The notes under the pieces: generated by a model | Databases searched by the model: none | Told to the model about the DNA's origin: nothing | Seen by the model: only the letters and a program-made list of their open reading frames with translations | Position numbers and translations under genes: made by a program | DNA from: Brachionus manjavacas | Taxonomy: Eukaryota > Rotifera > Eurotatoria > Ploima > Brachionidae | Reading direction: 5' to 3' | NCBI GenBank assembly: GCA_019054805.1 | Contig: JAHQIY010000014.1 | Coordinates: forward strand, 1,240,001 to 1,304,000 | Length of the DNA stretch: 64,000 nucleotides | Part shown: one piece after another, positions 34,046 to 44,900 of the stretch | Layout of the letters: every line of letters starts with the position of its first letter | How positions within the stretch are numbered: position 1 is the first letter of the stretch

Positions 34046-35482
34046 ATGAATCTAAAGAAATCAATTTCTCTAAAATACAGACTATACGAAGTTCTCAAAG
34101 AATGCATGCTTTCGTCTACCAGCCATGGATTTCCGCATTTTATAAAAGCAGAAAACCTTTTTATCAGACTCATTTGGGCCTTGTTTACAGTGACATCAGC
34201 TTGTTTTTGCAGTTACATGATAGTCGAGAATATTTCGAAATACCTAAAGTTTGACGTGAACACTAAAATACGAGTGGTCAACCAATTTAGCGCTGTTTTT
34301 CCCACCATTACCATTTGCAATATGAACTTTTTTAGCTCAGATTTTTCGGTAAATTTCTCAAGCCAATTCATAAATGAAACAAAAAACAGCAACCCTTTCT
34401 CGGATTTACGCGAATACACCCTCAAAAGTATGGCCAAAATGCCAGAATACCATACCAAGTTTAAACATCTTTTTGGTGATTCAAAGGAAAAATTAATAGC
34501 TGATTGTTTATTTGAAATGATTCCTTGCAATCGCTCAGAATTAAACTACTATCTTCACCCGAACTATGGAAATTGCTTTCAATTCAATCCAGGATATGAC
34601 AATTATGAAAATTCTGTTGACTTAAAGGCAACTTACTTGACTGAAAGACTAGTTGGACTAAGACTAGTTTTGAACTTGAGTGTTCCAGATAGCTTAAAAT
34701 TAATCAATCCAAATATTGGTGGAATTATTGTTATTCATAATCACACAACTCATCCTATGGCTGTAGATCCAGTGACATTATCTCCAAATACTGAGACAAA
34801 TATTGCCCTGTCGAGAACATTCTATCAGCTAAAAGAAAAACCTTACAGCAATTGTGATAAAAATACCAATGACAAAAATTACTTCAAGTCTGTGCCTTAT
34901 TATCTAATACACAATCATACTAAGGGATATTCACAAATGATGTGCACATACCAGTGTATTCAACTTATTTTTATCAAAGTATGTTCTTGTTACACTCCCA
35001 ATTACCCGAATTTTTTCGATTCCATTCCATGCATCAACCAAAGTCAGATAGATTGTTTGGGAAAGTTTTTTTTGGATGAAAAAATTACTGAAAAACATTT
35101 TAAAGCATGCATGGATCAATGCCCTTTAGAATGTAGAGGTATGTGGTTAGACAAAACAGTATCAGTAAATAAGTACTCTGCAAAAAAATATCAAGAACTT
35201 ATTCAAAATTACAATGGATCTGATAAATTGTTTTTGGATAAAAACGCAAAATTTGATGATTTAGCTATTGTGAACATTTATTATAAAAATTTGGGATATA
35301 CAGAAATAACTGAAAGTGCAACAGTTGAGTTTGTTGATTTGTTGTCAAGTATTGGAGGTGTTGGTGGACTTTTTTTAGGAGCTAGTGCATTAACTTTGGT
35401 GGAATTTATAGAAATTTTTATTCTTTGCTTCCTAGAAATCAAGAGTTATAATAAAATAGATTTGAAAAATACATCATATTAG
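34046..35482 (+). CDS. DEG/ENaC (ASIC/FaNaC-like) sodium channel subunit
   Basis: Intact 478-residue single-exon protein; an in-frame TAA immediately precedes the ATG and AATAAA lies at 35506-35511. Such subunits form trimeric amiloride-sensitive cation channels in the plasma membrane gated by acid, peptides or force. Seen: the cytosolic N terminus with the gating His-Gly motif in STSHGFPHF (25-32), TM1 about 38-60, the post-TM1 FPTITICN, a Cys-rich extracellular domain (CNRSELNYY, YGNCFQFN, CTYQCIQL, CSCYTPNYP, DQCPLECRG), and TM2 about 434-463 with the selectivity-filter Gly-Ala-Ser at 445-447 within GLFLGAS. Which ligand it senses cannot be told. Its short length matches ASIC/FaNaC more than ENaC. 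All hallmarks are present, so it is likely functional. Confidence 0.93.
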   Translation: MNLKKSISLKYRLYEVLKECMLSSTSHGFPHFIKAENLFIRLIWALFTVTSACFCSYMIVENISKYLKFDVNTKIRVVNQFSAVFPTITICNMNFFSSDFSVNFSSQFINETKNSNPFSDLREYTLKSMAKMPEYHTKFKHLFGDSKEKLIADCLFEMIPCNRSELNYYLHPNYGNCFQFNPGYDNYENSVDLKATYLTERLVGLRLVLNLSVPDSLKLINPNIGGIIVIHNHTTHPMAVDPVTLSPNTETNIALSRTFYQLKEKPYSNCDKNTNDKNYFKSVPYYLIHNHTKGYSQMMCTYQCIQLIFIKVCSCYTPNYPNFFDSIPCINQSQIDCLGKFFLDEKITEKHFKACMDQCPLECRGMWLDKTVSVNKYSAKKYQELIQNYNGSDKLFLDKNAKFDDLAIVNIYYKNLGYTEITESATVEFVDLLSSIGGVGGLFLGASALTLVEFIEIFILCFLEIKSYNKIDLKNTSY

Positions 35483-36019
35483 AATCAGAGTTGAAAAAAA
35501 GCGACAATAAATGACAAATAAATGACATGACTTAGACCAAAATCAAATAATTTTTATGGAAAAATTGAACCAAAAAATACAAGAAATTTAGTTTGTTACT
35601 TTTTTTGTCTAAAATTAAAAATGAAAAAATGACAAAAGACATATTTTTTTAATTAAAAAAAAATATCCTATGGTGTTTTTAATATAACTTCAGCAATAAA
35701 CTTGAATTTTTTTTATTTTATTTAATAAAATTTTACTTGTTAAATAATTTTTTTGAATTAATTAATCAATTTTTTTTAATTAAATTTATAATATCCGCTA
35801 ATTGTCCAAAATGTGATCAACTAATAAACATTGTACAAAATGGGTACAAAAGCTTCAATGTTTCGCTTTTGTCCCAGATAATTTTCCAAGATTTAGAAAT
35901 TGCCTTAAATTGTGAAACTGAATAGGTAAATTTAAAAAAAAATTAAAGTTATTTTAAGAAAAGAATGTCAATTGATATGTTTTCCAAGCCTAATAGTTTA
36001 GACCCCATTTTTTGTTTGA
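35483..36019. other. 3' flank of the channel gene
   Basis: AT-rich. A frame at 35737-35925 without an ATG contains a short Cys-x2-Cys stretch, but nothing recognisable. Confidence 0.3.
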
Positions 36020-36130
36020 CAAATTTTTTTATTTGATTTAGCCTTGAATTACAACGTTGTTTTATTTCATCAACCATTGTGGTTAAGGTTAATTTTGACG
36101 TGTTCTAATTCATTAACTAAAATTACTAAT
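36020..36130 (-). pseudogene. LINE reverse transcriptase fragment (thumb region)
   Basis: The minus strand reads MVDEIKQRCNSRLN, the phrase that follows the palm in jockey/CR1-like LINE reverse transcriptases. Its DNA TTTAGCCTTGAATTAC recurs at 59152-59167, where a parallel fragment reads FKFLGISLDSKLTF. Too short and broken to be functional. Confidence 0.5.
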
Positions 36131-36224
36131 ATTTCGCCAATTCAACTTGATGAATATAAAAATACCTTTTTTTTATAAAATTACTTTATTTACATAAAAA
36201 TATAAATTTTTTGTAGAAATCAAG

Positions 36225-36545
36225 TTAAAGTGTAATTGAATGTTCAATTGATATACATGTTTTAATAGGAAAGTGATCACTTAACATATCTTTAAGAACT
36301 TTGAAGTCTAGAACCTTGTCCGAGATTGAAGATGATATTAAGAAAAGATCAAGGACTTCAAAGTGATCAGTTTTAAACATATTATATGTTGGTGTTCTGT
36401 TATTTATTGCAGAAAGATTTAGCTTGGTAAAAATTTCCTCTAAGATAAAACCATTTTCATTTTCTGAAAAGCAACCTAAACTTTTAGATTTCGCATCGAA
36501 ATCACCTCCTATTATAAATTTTCCACATCTCCTTGAGATATCCAA
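36225..36545 (-). pseudogene. LINE APE-type endonuclease fragment
   Basis: About 106 codons read IIGGDFDAKS, then LGC, then NRTPTYN, LDLFLIS and SDHFPI. GGDFNAKS-like, PTY, LDL and SDHxPI are the ordered active-site motifs of the apurinic-endonuclease (exonuclease-endonuclease-phosphatase) domain of non-LTR retrotransposons. The N-terminal half is absent and an in-frame stop lies just upstream, so it is a remnant. Confidence 0.8.
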
Positions 36546-36589
36546 GAAAAGTTCAAAAGGAAGTACAGTTTATTTATCTAGTGTAGAAT

Positions 36590-37165
36590 AATTAGTAAAT
36601 TTCGACAAGATAAATTAGACAAGATTGTTAATTAGACAATTATTTTCGTAAAATAGTATTTCGACAAACGTCTTATAATTGGGCAAATAAAGATAAGACA
36701 AAAAACTTTTTAAGAAAAATTAATTATCAAATTAAAAAATTAAAAAAAATTTTTGATTAGACAAAAAAATTTTTAATGAAGAAAAATTAATTGAAAATGA
36801 AAAAATTGAAAATAAAGAAAAAAATTAATAGTAATGAATTAATTTAGAAAAATTAGTTAAGTATTGATAAATATCTTGATCATTATAATCATTTAAAATT
36901 TGATTTCTTGCGTTCTTCCAAAATAATGTATCAAGGCTTAAGTTTTTAATTGAGTTCACTAAATCATCCATAATAAAATAAAATAAAAAAAAAAAGGCAT
37001 GCAAAAAAAATCTTGTCAAGTTTTGTCGAATATATATTATTCGAAAATTAATTTGTCGAGTAATATTTGCTTCGTCGAAAATTAATTTTCTTAATTTTTA
37101 TTTGTCGAAATTAAGTTGTCGAAAACTACCTTTTCCAAATTAACTTGTTGAAATGTAAATATACC
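36590..37165. mobile_element. Possible non-autonomous element with TTTCGACAA repeats and a small frame
   Basis: Inverted GTCGAAA/TTTCGAC phrases cluster at both ends (36597-36690 and 37020-37150), with imperfect outer ends AATTTCGACAAG and CTTGTTGAAAT. Between them the minus strand has a 48-codon frame (36971-36825) starting MDDLVNSIKN. I do not recognise the frame. A MITE-like or Helitron-like relic is the best guess; the limits are uncertain. Confidence 0.35.
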
Positions 37166-37369
37166 TAACAAATCGTATTCTGGACTTTACTTCAGAATAA
37201 GTTTTTTTGTCCATATACAAGCGCATCTTACGATTAACCATATTTTATCATAGAATAACGCATTTATAAATAGGTGATACATTTCTTAAAGATATATTTT
37301 TTCTATATAATCTATATAATTTCTATATAATTTTATCTATATTTCTTTTAGATATAATCTTTGATGAGA

Positions 37370-38110
37370 TCAATCTTGAAATTTCGAATGGAGTGATAGG
37401 CTCGTTTAAATTATTTTTACCCTTTTTTAAGAAATCTCTTATTTCTTGAGATACTTCACTATTATTAAGGTCGGATTCAACAAAATCAAGATGAGGACTA
37501 AAATTTGTTGCTAAAAGATCGCCAAAAATTTTTCCTTTTTCTCTATCTGAATTATATTCTTCTCCATCTTTAAATATTGAAGGGATTTGTCTTGTAAGTT
37601 TTTTGGTCTTAAATTATTTATTTTCTTCCAAAAAGGTCTAGTTGATTTCTTCATGTTTTATTTATTAACTCAAGTCAGTTTTGGTTCCTGAATTCTTTTA
37701 ACCTTAAGAGAAGGACATCTAGATTTTTGGAAAAGCCTCCTTGCTTGTCACCGTTCCTTTATTAATGCGACAATATTTTTGGTGGTAAGCTAGATTTAAA
37801 AAACTTTTGATAGTGGAGGGGTATACTTTTTTGAGCAGCATGAATGATCTTTTTTGAAATATGTCCAGTTAGCTCGTCAATATTTTATGTATAACTATTA
37901 TGATGACTTGAAAACTTAACTAATTCCTGATCGAGTCCCCAATTTGCTTTTAAAAATATCAAAATTAAAATTCGAACAATTAACTATAAGAGCGTGTTCA
38001 ATAGAAATAAATGCTTGAATAGGAAAATGATCACTCAACATATCATCATCTATCAGAACTTTGAAGTCAACAGCTCTATCTGAGAGTGAGGATGGTATTA
38101 AAAAAATATC
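37370..38110 (-). pseudogene. Degenerate LINE: endonuclease end and linker to reverse transcriptase
   Basis: Read on the minus strand from 38110: VLDIFLIPSSLSDRAVDFKV, MLSDHFPIQAFISIEHAL (end of the APE endonuclease, similar to the copy at 36225-36545), then broken frames with FWKKINNLRPK and IPSIFKDGEEYNSDREKGK, IFGDLLATNFSPHLD, characteristic of the linker before the reverse transcriptase in jockey/CR1-like elements. Stops and frameshifts are frequent. It runs antisense to the next fragment, so two insertions are involved. Confidence 0.7.
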
Positions 38111-38315
38111 TAGGACTTAAGTATATTTGATATTAAAAATGTTACACTGTAAGCGAATGTGAAAAATATGAAAAAAATTTACTAGATTTGTGTCTTAATT
38201 GTTGGCTGACCGGCGGTTTGACCACGAGTCAGTCGTTTTTATTAAAATAATTTAAAAAAGTTCGAAAGCTGCCGATATGGCGGAGAGCAGCTAGTATTTA
38301 TAAGCGTCCGTTGTA

Positions 38316-38924
38316 GTGCCAAGGCGTAGGCTCCATTCATGGTGTAATGCGCCTAGAACCAGAAAGCTTCAAAAGGATCTCGACAATCTGGTTGAATGGG
38401 CAAATCTTTGGCAAATGGGCTTCAATAAAGAAAAATGCGTAGTCATGCATCTTAGAGCAGACAACAAATGCTTCGAATACAAAATGAGTGGTCAGAGCCT
38501 TGCAAAAACAACCAGAGAGCGGGATTTGGGAATAATCATTACAAGTGATCTCAAGTCGGGAGAACTGGCCAAGCGAGCAGCAGCAAGGGCCATGATGGTA
38601 GCATGTAGAATCAAGAATACATTTACCTTCTTTTCTCGTCATCTGGTAAATCTGCTTTTCAAGTCATTTGTTAGACCGCATCTTGAGTTTGCAGTGGGCG
38701 CTTGGAATCCCTACCGACGTGGAGGTATTTATCCTGAACTTAAGTCAAAGATTAGACTTAAAAAAAATCAGAAACCTTGCATAGAATTAAGCGAAAATAT
38801 CGTTTTAATGCAGAGACAAAAATTTGTTTTGGCAAGGATTAAATTGGAAGCAAAAAAAATATCGATTAAAATATATTTTTTTATTAAAAATATTTTTCTT
38901 TTTTTTCAAGTTATTTTAAATTAA
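38316..38924 (+). pseudogene. LINE reverse transcriptase C-terminal fragment
   Basis: The open frame reads LQKDLDNLVEWANLWQMGFN, then KCVVMHL, ERDLGIIITSDLK, FVRPHLEFAVGAWNPY: the post-palm and thumb region of jockey/CR1-like reverse transcriptases (phrases W...W.M.FN..KC..mH, LG..i...L, and R..LEy....W.P). Homology ends at about residue 145; the Lys/Phe-rich tail is read-through. Base composition is less AT-rich than the flanks, suggesting a fairly recent insertion. It ends 11 bases before the stop codon of the convergent eEF2 gene. No start, so non-functional. Confidence 0.8.
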
Positions 38925-38935
38925 GGTTCAGGTTT

Positions 38936-41900
38936 TTATAGTTTGTCCAAGTATTGATCCAATTCTGGTAGACCTTCTTTTAGACCTTTACGTTTTCTGG
39001 TGTCGTCCAATACTTGTTTGGTCTTGGTGTTGGCATCAACTGGTGAGCCGTTCAATACTTGCCAATGATCGAAGACACATTGTGGGAAAGCTTGACCACC
39101 AGTGTTTGAACGCAAATCAGCAGTGAAACCGAATGATTCGTTTACAGGCAAGTGAGCTTTGACAACAAACATTGGGGTACCAGCGACTTGCGCCTCTTCG
39201 ATGACTACACCTCTTCTTCTGTTCAATACACCATAGATACCTCCGACGGCCGACTCTGGACACTAATAAATGACAAAAGTAAATAAAAATTTATTTTGGG
39301 ACTAGGAATGTGGGAACAAGGCGCGAATTCGGACAAAAAATGTCCAATACAAAATACCTTGTTCACCTGGCATAAAATTTATGCATTGTCTGCACACTGT
39401 TCAAGGACATAGACCGAAAACAGTCGGCTTATTTAAATGCAAATTGCTTCTTTTTTTAAATTTAACAAAAACAAAAAAATTACTTGAATTTCGACCAAGT
39501 ATACTGGCTCGAAGAATCTTGGCGAAGCGGTCAACATACAAGCATACAAACAACGTCTGGCAGTTGGAATAATTTGACCACCTCCTCTGTGAATAGCGTC
39601 AGCGTGCAGGGTAACATCATACAAGTTAAATCGGACACCACGAACATTTTCTTCGGCCATTGGACCCTAAAAATTTTCAAAAAAAAAATAAATAAAAATT
39701 TTTTCTAATTTTTATTTAAAAAATTTATTTTAAAAATTGTCGCTAAAGGTCTTGAGTCTAAAAAAGATAGACTTAAATGGACTAGATGCAAAGACCCTTG
39801 GCTAGTTTAGTTTAGCATTCGTCCCTTGAGTCCATTGCCAACTGAAAAATGGCATTGGTTTACACTAGAATGCTTGATTTGAAGTGAAAATGAAGCTTTG
39901 GCATCTAAGTCACTTGGAAACAATCATCGAACATTAGGAAAGAGGTTCTAGCATTTCCAAATGACGCAAAGTTTTAACTAACAAAAGCTAGTCTTCTTCC
40001 AATTTTATTTATCAAACAAGAATGAAGATACATTCTACGCAGAGGCCTTAAGCAAGGTCGCCACTCGGCTGGTAGAACTATCGCTCTTGTTTGACACATT
40101 AGTTGGAAGTTGGGCACATAATGAAAAAATAATTAGAGGCGTAATTACTTCTTTGGTGGCCCATTGGAAGCCAGCAACAACGGAATCTTTGATTTCGTTC
40201 AAGTATTGGACTCCCTTGGTGCAGTCAATGAATAGATTTGGACCAGTGCCCTCGGGACCGAAGCACCAGATCTTTCTGGCCTCGGTCACATCGTACTCGT
40301 ACTTCTCGCTCAAGTAACGAGCTCTGATTTTAAAGTCCTGACGAGCGTTGACTTCGTTTTTGTCAATGTCATCTGGTAGACCATCGGGCATTGGTACGGC
40401 TTTCATAAACAATCTATTGTGTTTGTTGGGTGACTTGGACAAGCACATTTCAGAGGATTCGTCGACTACTGTTTCACGGTAGGATACGACTGGATCAGAC
40501 ACTTTGATTGGAATACAAGCGTGATCTTCTTCCAAATCTTTCAAGCAAATTTCCAAGTGCAATTCACCGGCACCAGCGACAATGTGTTCACCAGATTCTT
40601 CGATAATACACTTTAAATTGAAAAGAATTAAAAAAAATATTTTAAATTTTTTTTTCTTTTTTAATATTTATTTAAATTAAATTTATATTAAAAAAATATT
40701 TTTCTTTTACCAAAGTTTGGTAAATTAATGAAAAAAAATAATTTTTTTTTTGATAAATTTTTTTTTCCTTGATTTCATTGATTAAATATTTATTTAAATT
40801 AATTAAATTTTTCTTTTCAACTTTCTAAATCAATTAATGTGTTTAAAAAAAAATGAAAATAATTTTCTTTGACCAAAGTTTAGTAAATTAATTTTAAAAA
40901 ATAATTTTTTTTTTGATAAATTTTTTTTTCCTTGATTTCATTGATTAAATATTTATTTAAATTAATTAAATTTTTCTTTTCAACTATCTAAATCAATTAA
41001 TGTGTTTAAAAAAAAAATGAAAAAAATCTTCTTTGACCAAAGTTTAGTAAATTAATTTAAAAAAATAATTTTATTTTTGATAAATTTTTTTATCCTTGAT
41101 TTCATTGATTAAATGATTATTTAAATTAATTAATTTTCTTTTCAACTATCTAAATCAATTAATGTGTTTAAAAAAAAATGAAAAAAATTTTCTTTGACCA
41201 AAGTTTAGTAAATTAATTTAAAAAAATAATTTTTTTTATAATGTTTTTTCTAAGATTTTTATAAAAAATTTTATTTCTTTCAATCCTTATTTAAATTAAT
41301 TTTATGAAAAAATTTTTTTTTAACCATCTAAATTAATATTTGTGTTAAATTAAAAAAATTATCTAATTTAAATCTGATTTAAATCAATGACTGTGCTTAA
41401 AATAATATGAATAAAAAAATTGATTGGATTTTTTTGTTAAATGTATTTTTTGTTTACATAAAATATTCGATTTAATTTAGACAAATATTTTAGAGAATAA
41501 AAAAAGTTTCATTTTAGACATCATCCACACCATTCAAGTACAGATAATTTAAATTGAATGGCTTGGTAGAGTCTAGCACAGTGTTAAAAAGAAAAAAGAA
41601 AGAGAAATTCTACGTACTTGGACCATGGGATCTGATTTGGCCAAACGTTTGAGACCTTCGACTAGTTTTGGCAAATCGGCCGGATTTTTGGCCTCGACGG
41701 CAACACGCACGACCGGACTCACACTAAACTTCATGACTTTCAAGTTGTGAGCGTTCTCGAATGTGGTGATGGTACCAGTCTTGACCAAAAATTGATCGAC
41801 ACCAACTAGACCGCAAATGTTACCACATGGTACGTTCTCAATCGGTTCAACGTATCTGCCCATCATAAGAATGGTACGCTGAATGGCCTTGACACACAAG

Positions 41901-44900
41901 TCCTCTTTCTTTCCGGGCACATAGTTGGGGCCCATGATTCTGGCCTTTTGACCGGTGGCGACAGTGCCTGAGAAGACACGACCGAAAGCGTAGAAGCGGC
42001 CTTTGTCAGAGGTCGGCACCATCTTTGAGATGTACATCATCAATGGACCGTTTGGATCACAATTTTTCATGCCTTTCAAAATATTAATTTAAAATTAAAT
42101 AAAAATTTTAATTCTAAAAATTATAGTTTAAGAAATTTAAGAAAACACAGTTTTTTATTTAAATTACATCATTAAAATTTTAAGGATTGTTGCAAATGAT
42201 TTCATTCCGTCTTACTTTTAAAATAGAATTTTGATTAAAATTTTGAATATCTAATTTATTGAAAATGTTTTTTTGTAATTTTATTTAAAGGGCCTGCTTT
42301 AAAATTTTCAATTTAATAAAGACTTTGTGCAGTTTGATAAAAATTTAGATTTTTTTAAATTGTATTTTTTTGTAAAAGAATTTATTGTAGTTAAAGGTCT
42401 TGAGTCTAAAAAAGATAGACTTAAATGGACTAGATGCAAAGACCCTTGGCTAGTTTAGTTTAGCATTCGTCCCTTGAGTCCATTGCCAACTGAAAAATGG
42501 CATTGGTTTACACTAGAATGCTTGGTTCTAAAAAAGAATGAGAATAGGATGTAAAAAAAAAAATTTTTTTTCCTCTTGGTGACCCTTAGTTTTCCAAAAT
42601 CTAAATAAGGTTTAAATAATCAATTAATACTTTTTTAAATTTCAATAAAAAGTAATAAAAACAAATATTTTTTTTTAAGTGACAGCTCAATTTCAATTTT
42701 TCTAAAAAAATTTAATTTTTTTTTCTTTAGGCGACCCTCAATTTTCAATAATCTTAAAAAGAATTATTTTACTTAAAAAAAAAATTCAATTAATTCTTTT
42801 TCAACTTTCAACAAAAAGTTAAACAAATTTTTTTCTCAAGTGACAGCTCAATTTCAATTTTTCTAAAAAAAATTATTTAATTTTTTCTAGCATGTTTGAT
42901 ATTAAATAACATCTAAAATAAAAATTTTTTTCTCTTCCTCAAGTGATCCTAATCTTCACATTCATTAAAAAGCCACTGAGAAATTTCAGTTTCATACTAA
43001 AACTTCAAATACAAAAATAAAATATAAATTTTGTTAAAAATGTAGCTTTAGCTTCACCTGATGCGGAATTCTGCAAAGTTGCTAAAAAGTGTTAAAACTA
43101 AAACGCGAAGATTTTGCACACTTCGCTAAAGTTGTTTTATTTGCAGAAGAAGTTTTTGACATTTAAAAAAAGTCGTAAATTTTTTAATTTTGTACTGTAC
43201 AAAATTTCACACTGAAAATTAATTTTTTTTTTAAATTAACTAAAAACAAAGATAATCTTTCTTTGACTTAAATCAAAAATAACTGCCTTCAACTTGTTTG
43301 ATATTTAATAACAATTAAAAAAAATCTAAATTTTTTCTTTTAAATTAATAAAATTGAAGAAAAAAAAATTCAAAAAATTATGAAATATTTCTCAAAAATT
43401 GTCTTATCTTCATCAATGACCGTGTTTACCAATGATCAAAAAACCAGTCAATGGTTAAAGTAAGCATTCTGTCAGCATGGTATTTATTCGAATAAGAACG
43501 ATGATAATAAAATTCGAATATTTTCACATGCTTTGGGAAAAAAAAAGGAAAAAAAGTGTGGAGTCTTCATCAATGGAATGGCCGACGGCATCAACGACCA
43601 TCCAATGGTTAAGAGCCGCTGATCATCTCAGCATGAATATTTTGCTCGGCGCTAGAAGGGTCGGCGCCGAGCTCGTTTCACATGCTCAACGCAAACAAAT
43701 TGCCAAGAAAAAAAATCAGACAAAAAAAATGACACCTACCAATATAGGCTTCGTCGTCATGCGGTCCTTCGTACAACATCTCGGATCTGTACTTTTGGGC
43801 AGTGACGGGCGAGGGCAAGTGGACAGCGATCATGGACAACAGAGTGTCACCGGCAGGCAACCACGCTTTCATCACCGACTTCATGAGGGGCTTGCCGCCC
43901 GGCTCGATCTTCTCCTTGTCCTCGGCGGGTATTTTGATGTTGAGCTTCTCGATCAGCTTCAAGTACTCCTCTTTTCTGAAGTTCATGATGGACTGGACCA
44001 CTTTGAAAATGGGGTCAAGGACAAACTGACAAAAGCCTCTCACGTAACCTTGACCTTGATTGGTGGACCACTTTTTCTCGGCGGCGCTGTAGAAGTTGTC
44101 GCCCCAGAAGCGCTTCATGAGCTTGGGCACCTCGATCTTGAACTTGCTCGAGTACATTTCGGCGAATTCCTTGAGGGTGAAGGCCCAGCCGTGCAGGCCG
44201 GCGCCGAAGCCCACAGTGCCTCTGGTCGGGTCGACTTGGATGTCGCCCATGGGGCCGTCCTCGGTGCTGTACGTCGCGATAATCACGTTCACATTCTCCA
44301 CAATGCGCTGGAACGTCTGGAACATGTCCTCTTGGTCGAGCTGCAGCTCGAGCAGAGCGCGGTCCATTTTGTTCATGAACAAAATGGGCTTGATGCGCTC
44401 GGCGATCGCCTGACGCAGCACCGTCTCCGTCTGCACGCACACACCGGACACGCAGTCGACCACGACTAGAGCGCCGTCGGTGACTCGAAGTGCCGCTGTC
44501 ACCTCCGAGCTGAAGTCGACGTGGCCTGGCGAATCGATCAAATTGATCAAAAAGTGTCTGTCCTCTTCTTTTTCTTGCTGAATGAAAGCAAAGTCCTTGG
44601 CGGGTATTTCGTAGAAGAGCGAAATGGCCGTCGATTTGATGGTGATGCAGCGCTCTTGTTCGTCTTTGCGCGTGTCTGTGAAGCGCGCCTCGCCCGCCTT
44701 CGCCGACGCGATTATACCAGCCTTGCTGACCAGCGAGTCGGTCAGCGTCGACTTGCCATGGTCTACGTGCGCAATCACGGACATGTTGCGGATGTTCTTC
44801 TTCTTGTCCATGAGACCACGGATTTCGTCTATTGTGAAGTTAACCTTGATGGAAAAAAAAATTTTTTTAGACGTGCTGTGTGCGGAGCGAGCGGTGTGCA

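Noticed and set aside
35737..35925. Small zinc-ribbon-like protein (Cys-x2-Cys)
   Set aside because: No ATG in a sensible position, low-complexity N terminus and only one Cys pair.
43397..43636. C/D-box snoRNA in eEF2 intron 2
   Set aside because: TGATGA-like and CTGA motifs are present but in the wrong order within each copy, and no terminal stem is seen.
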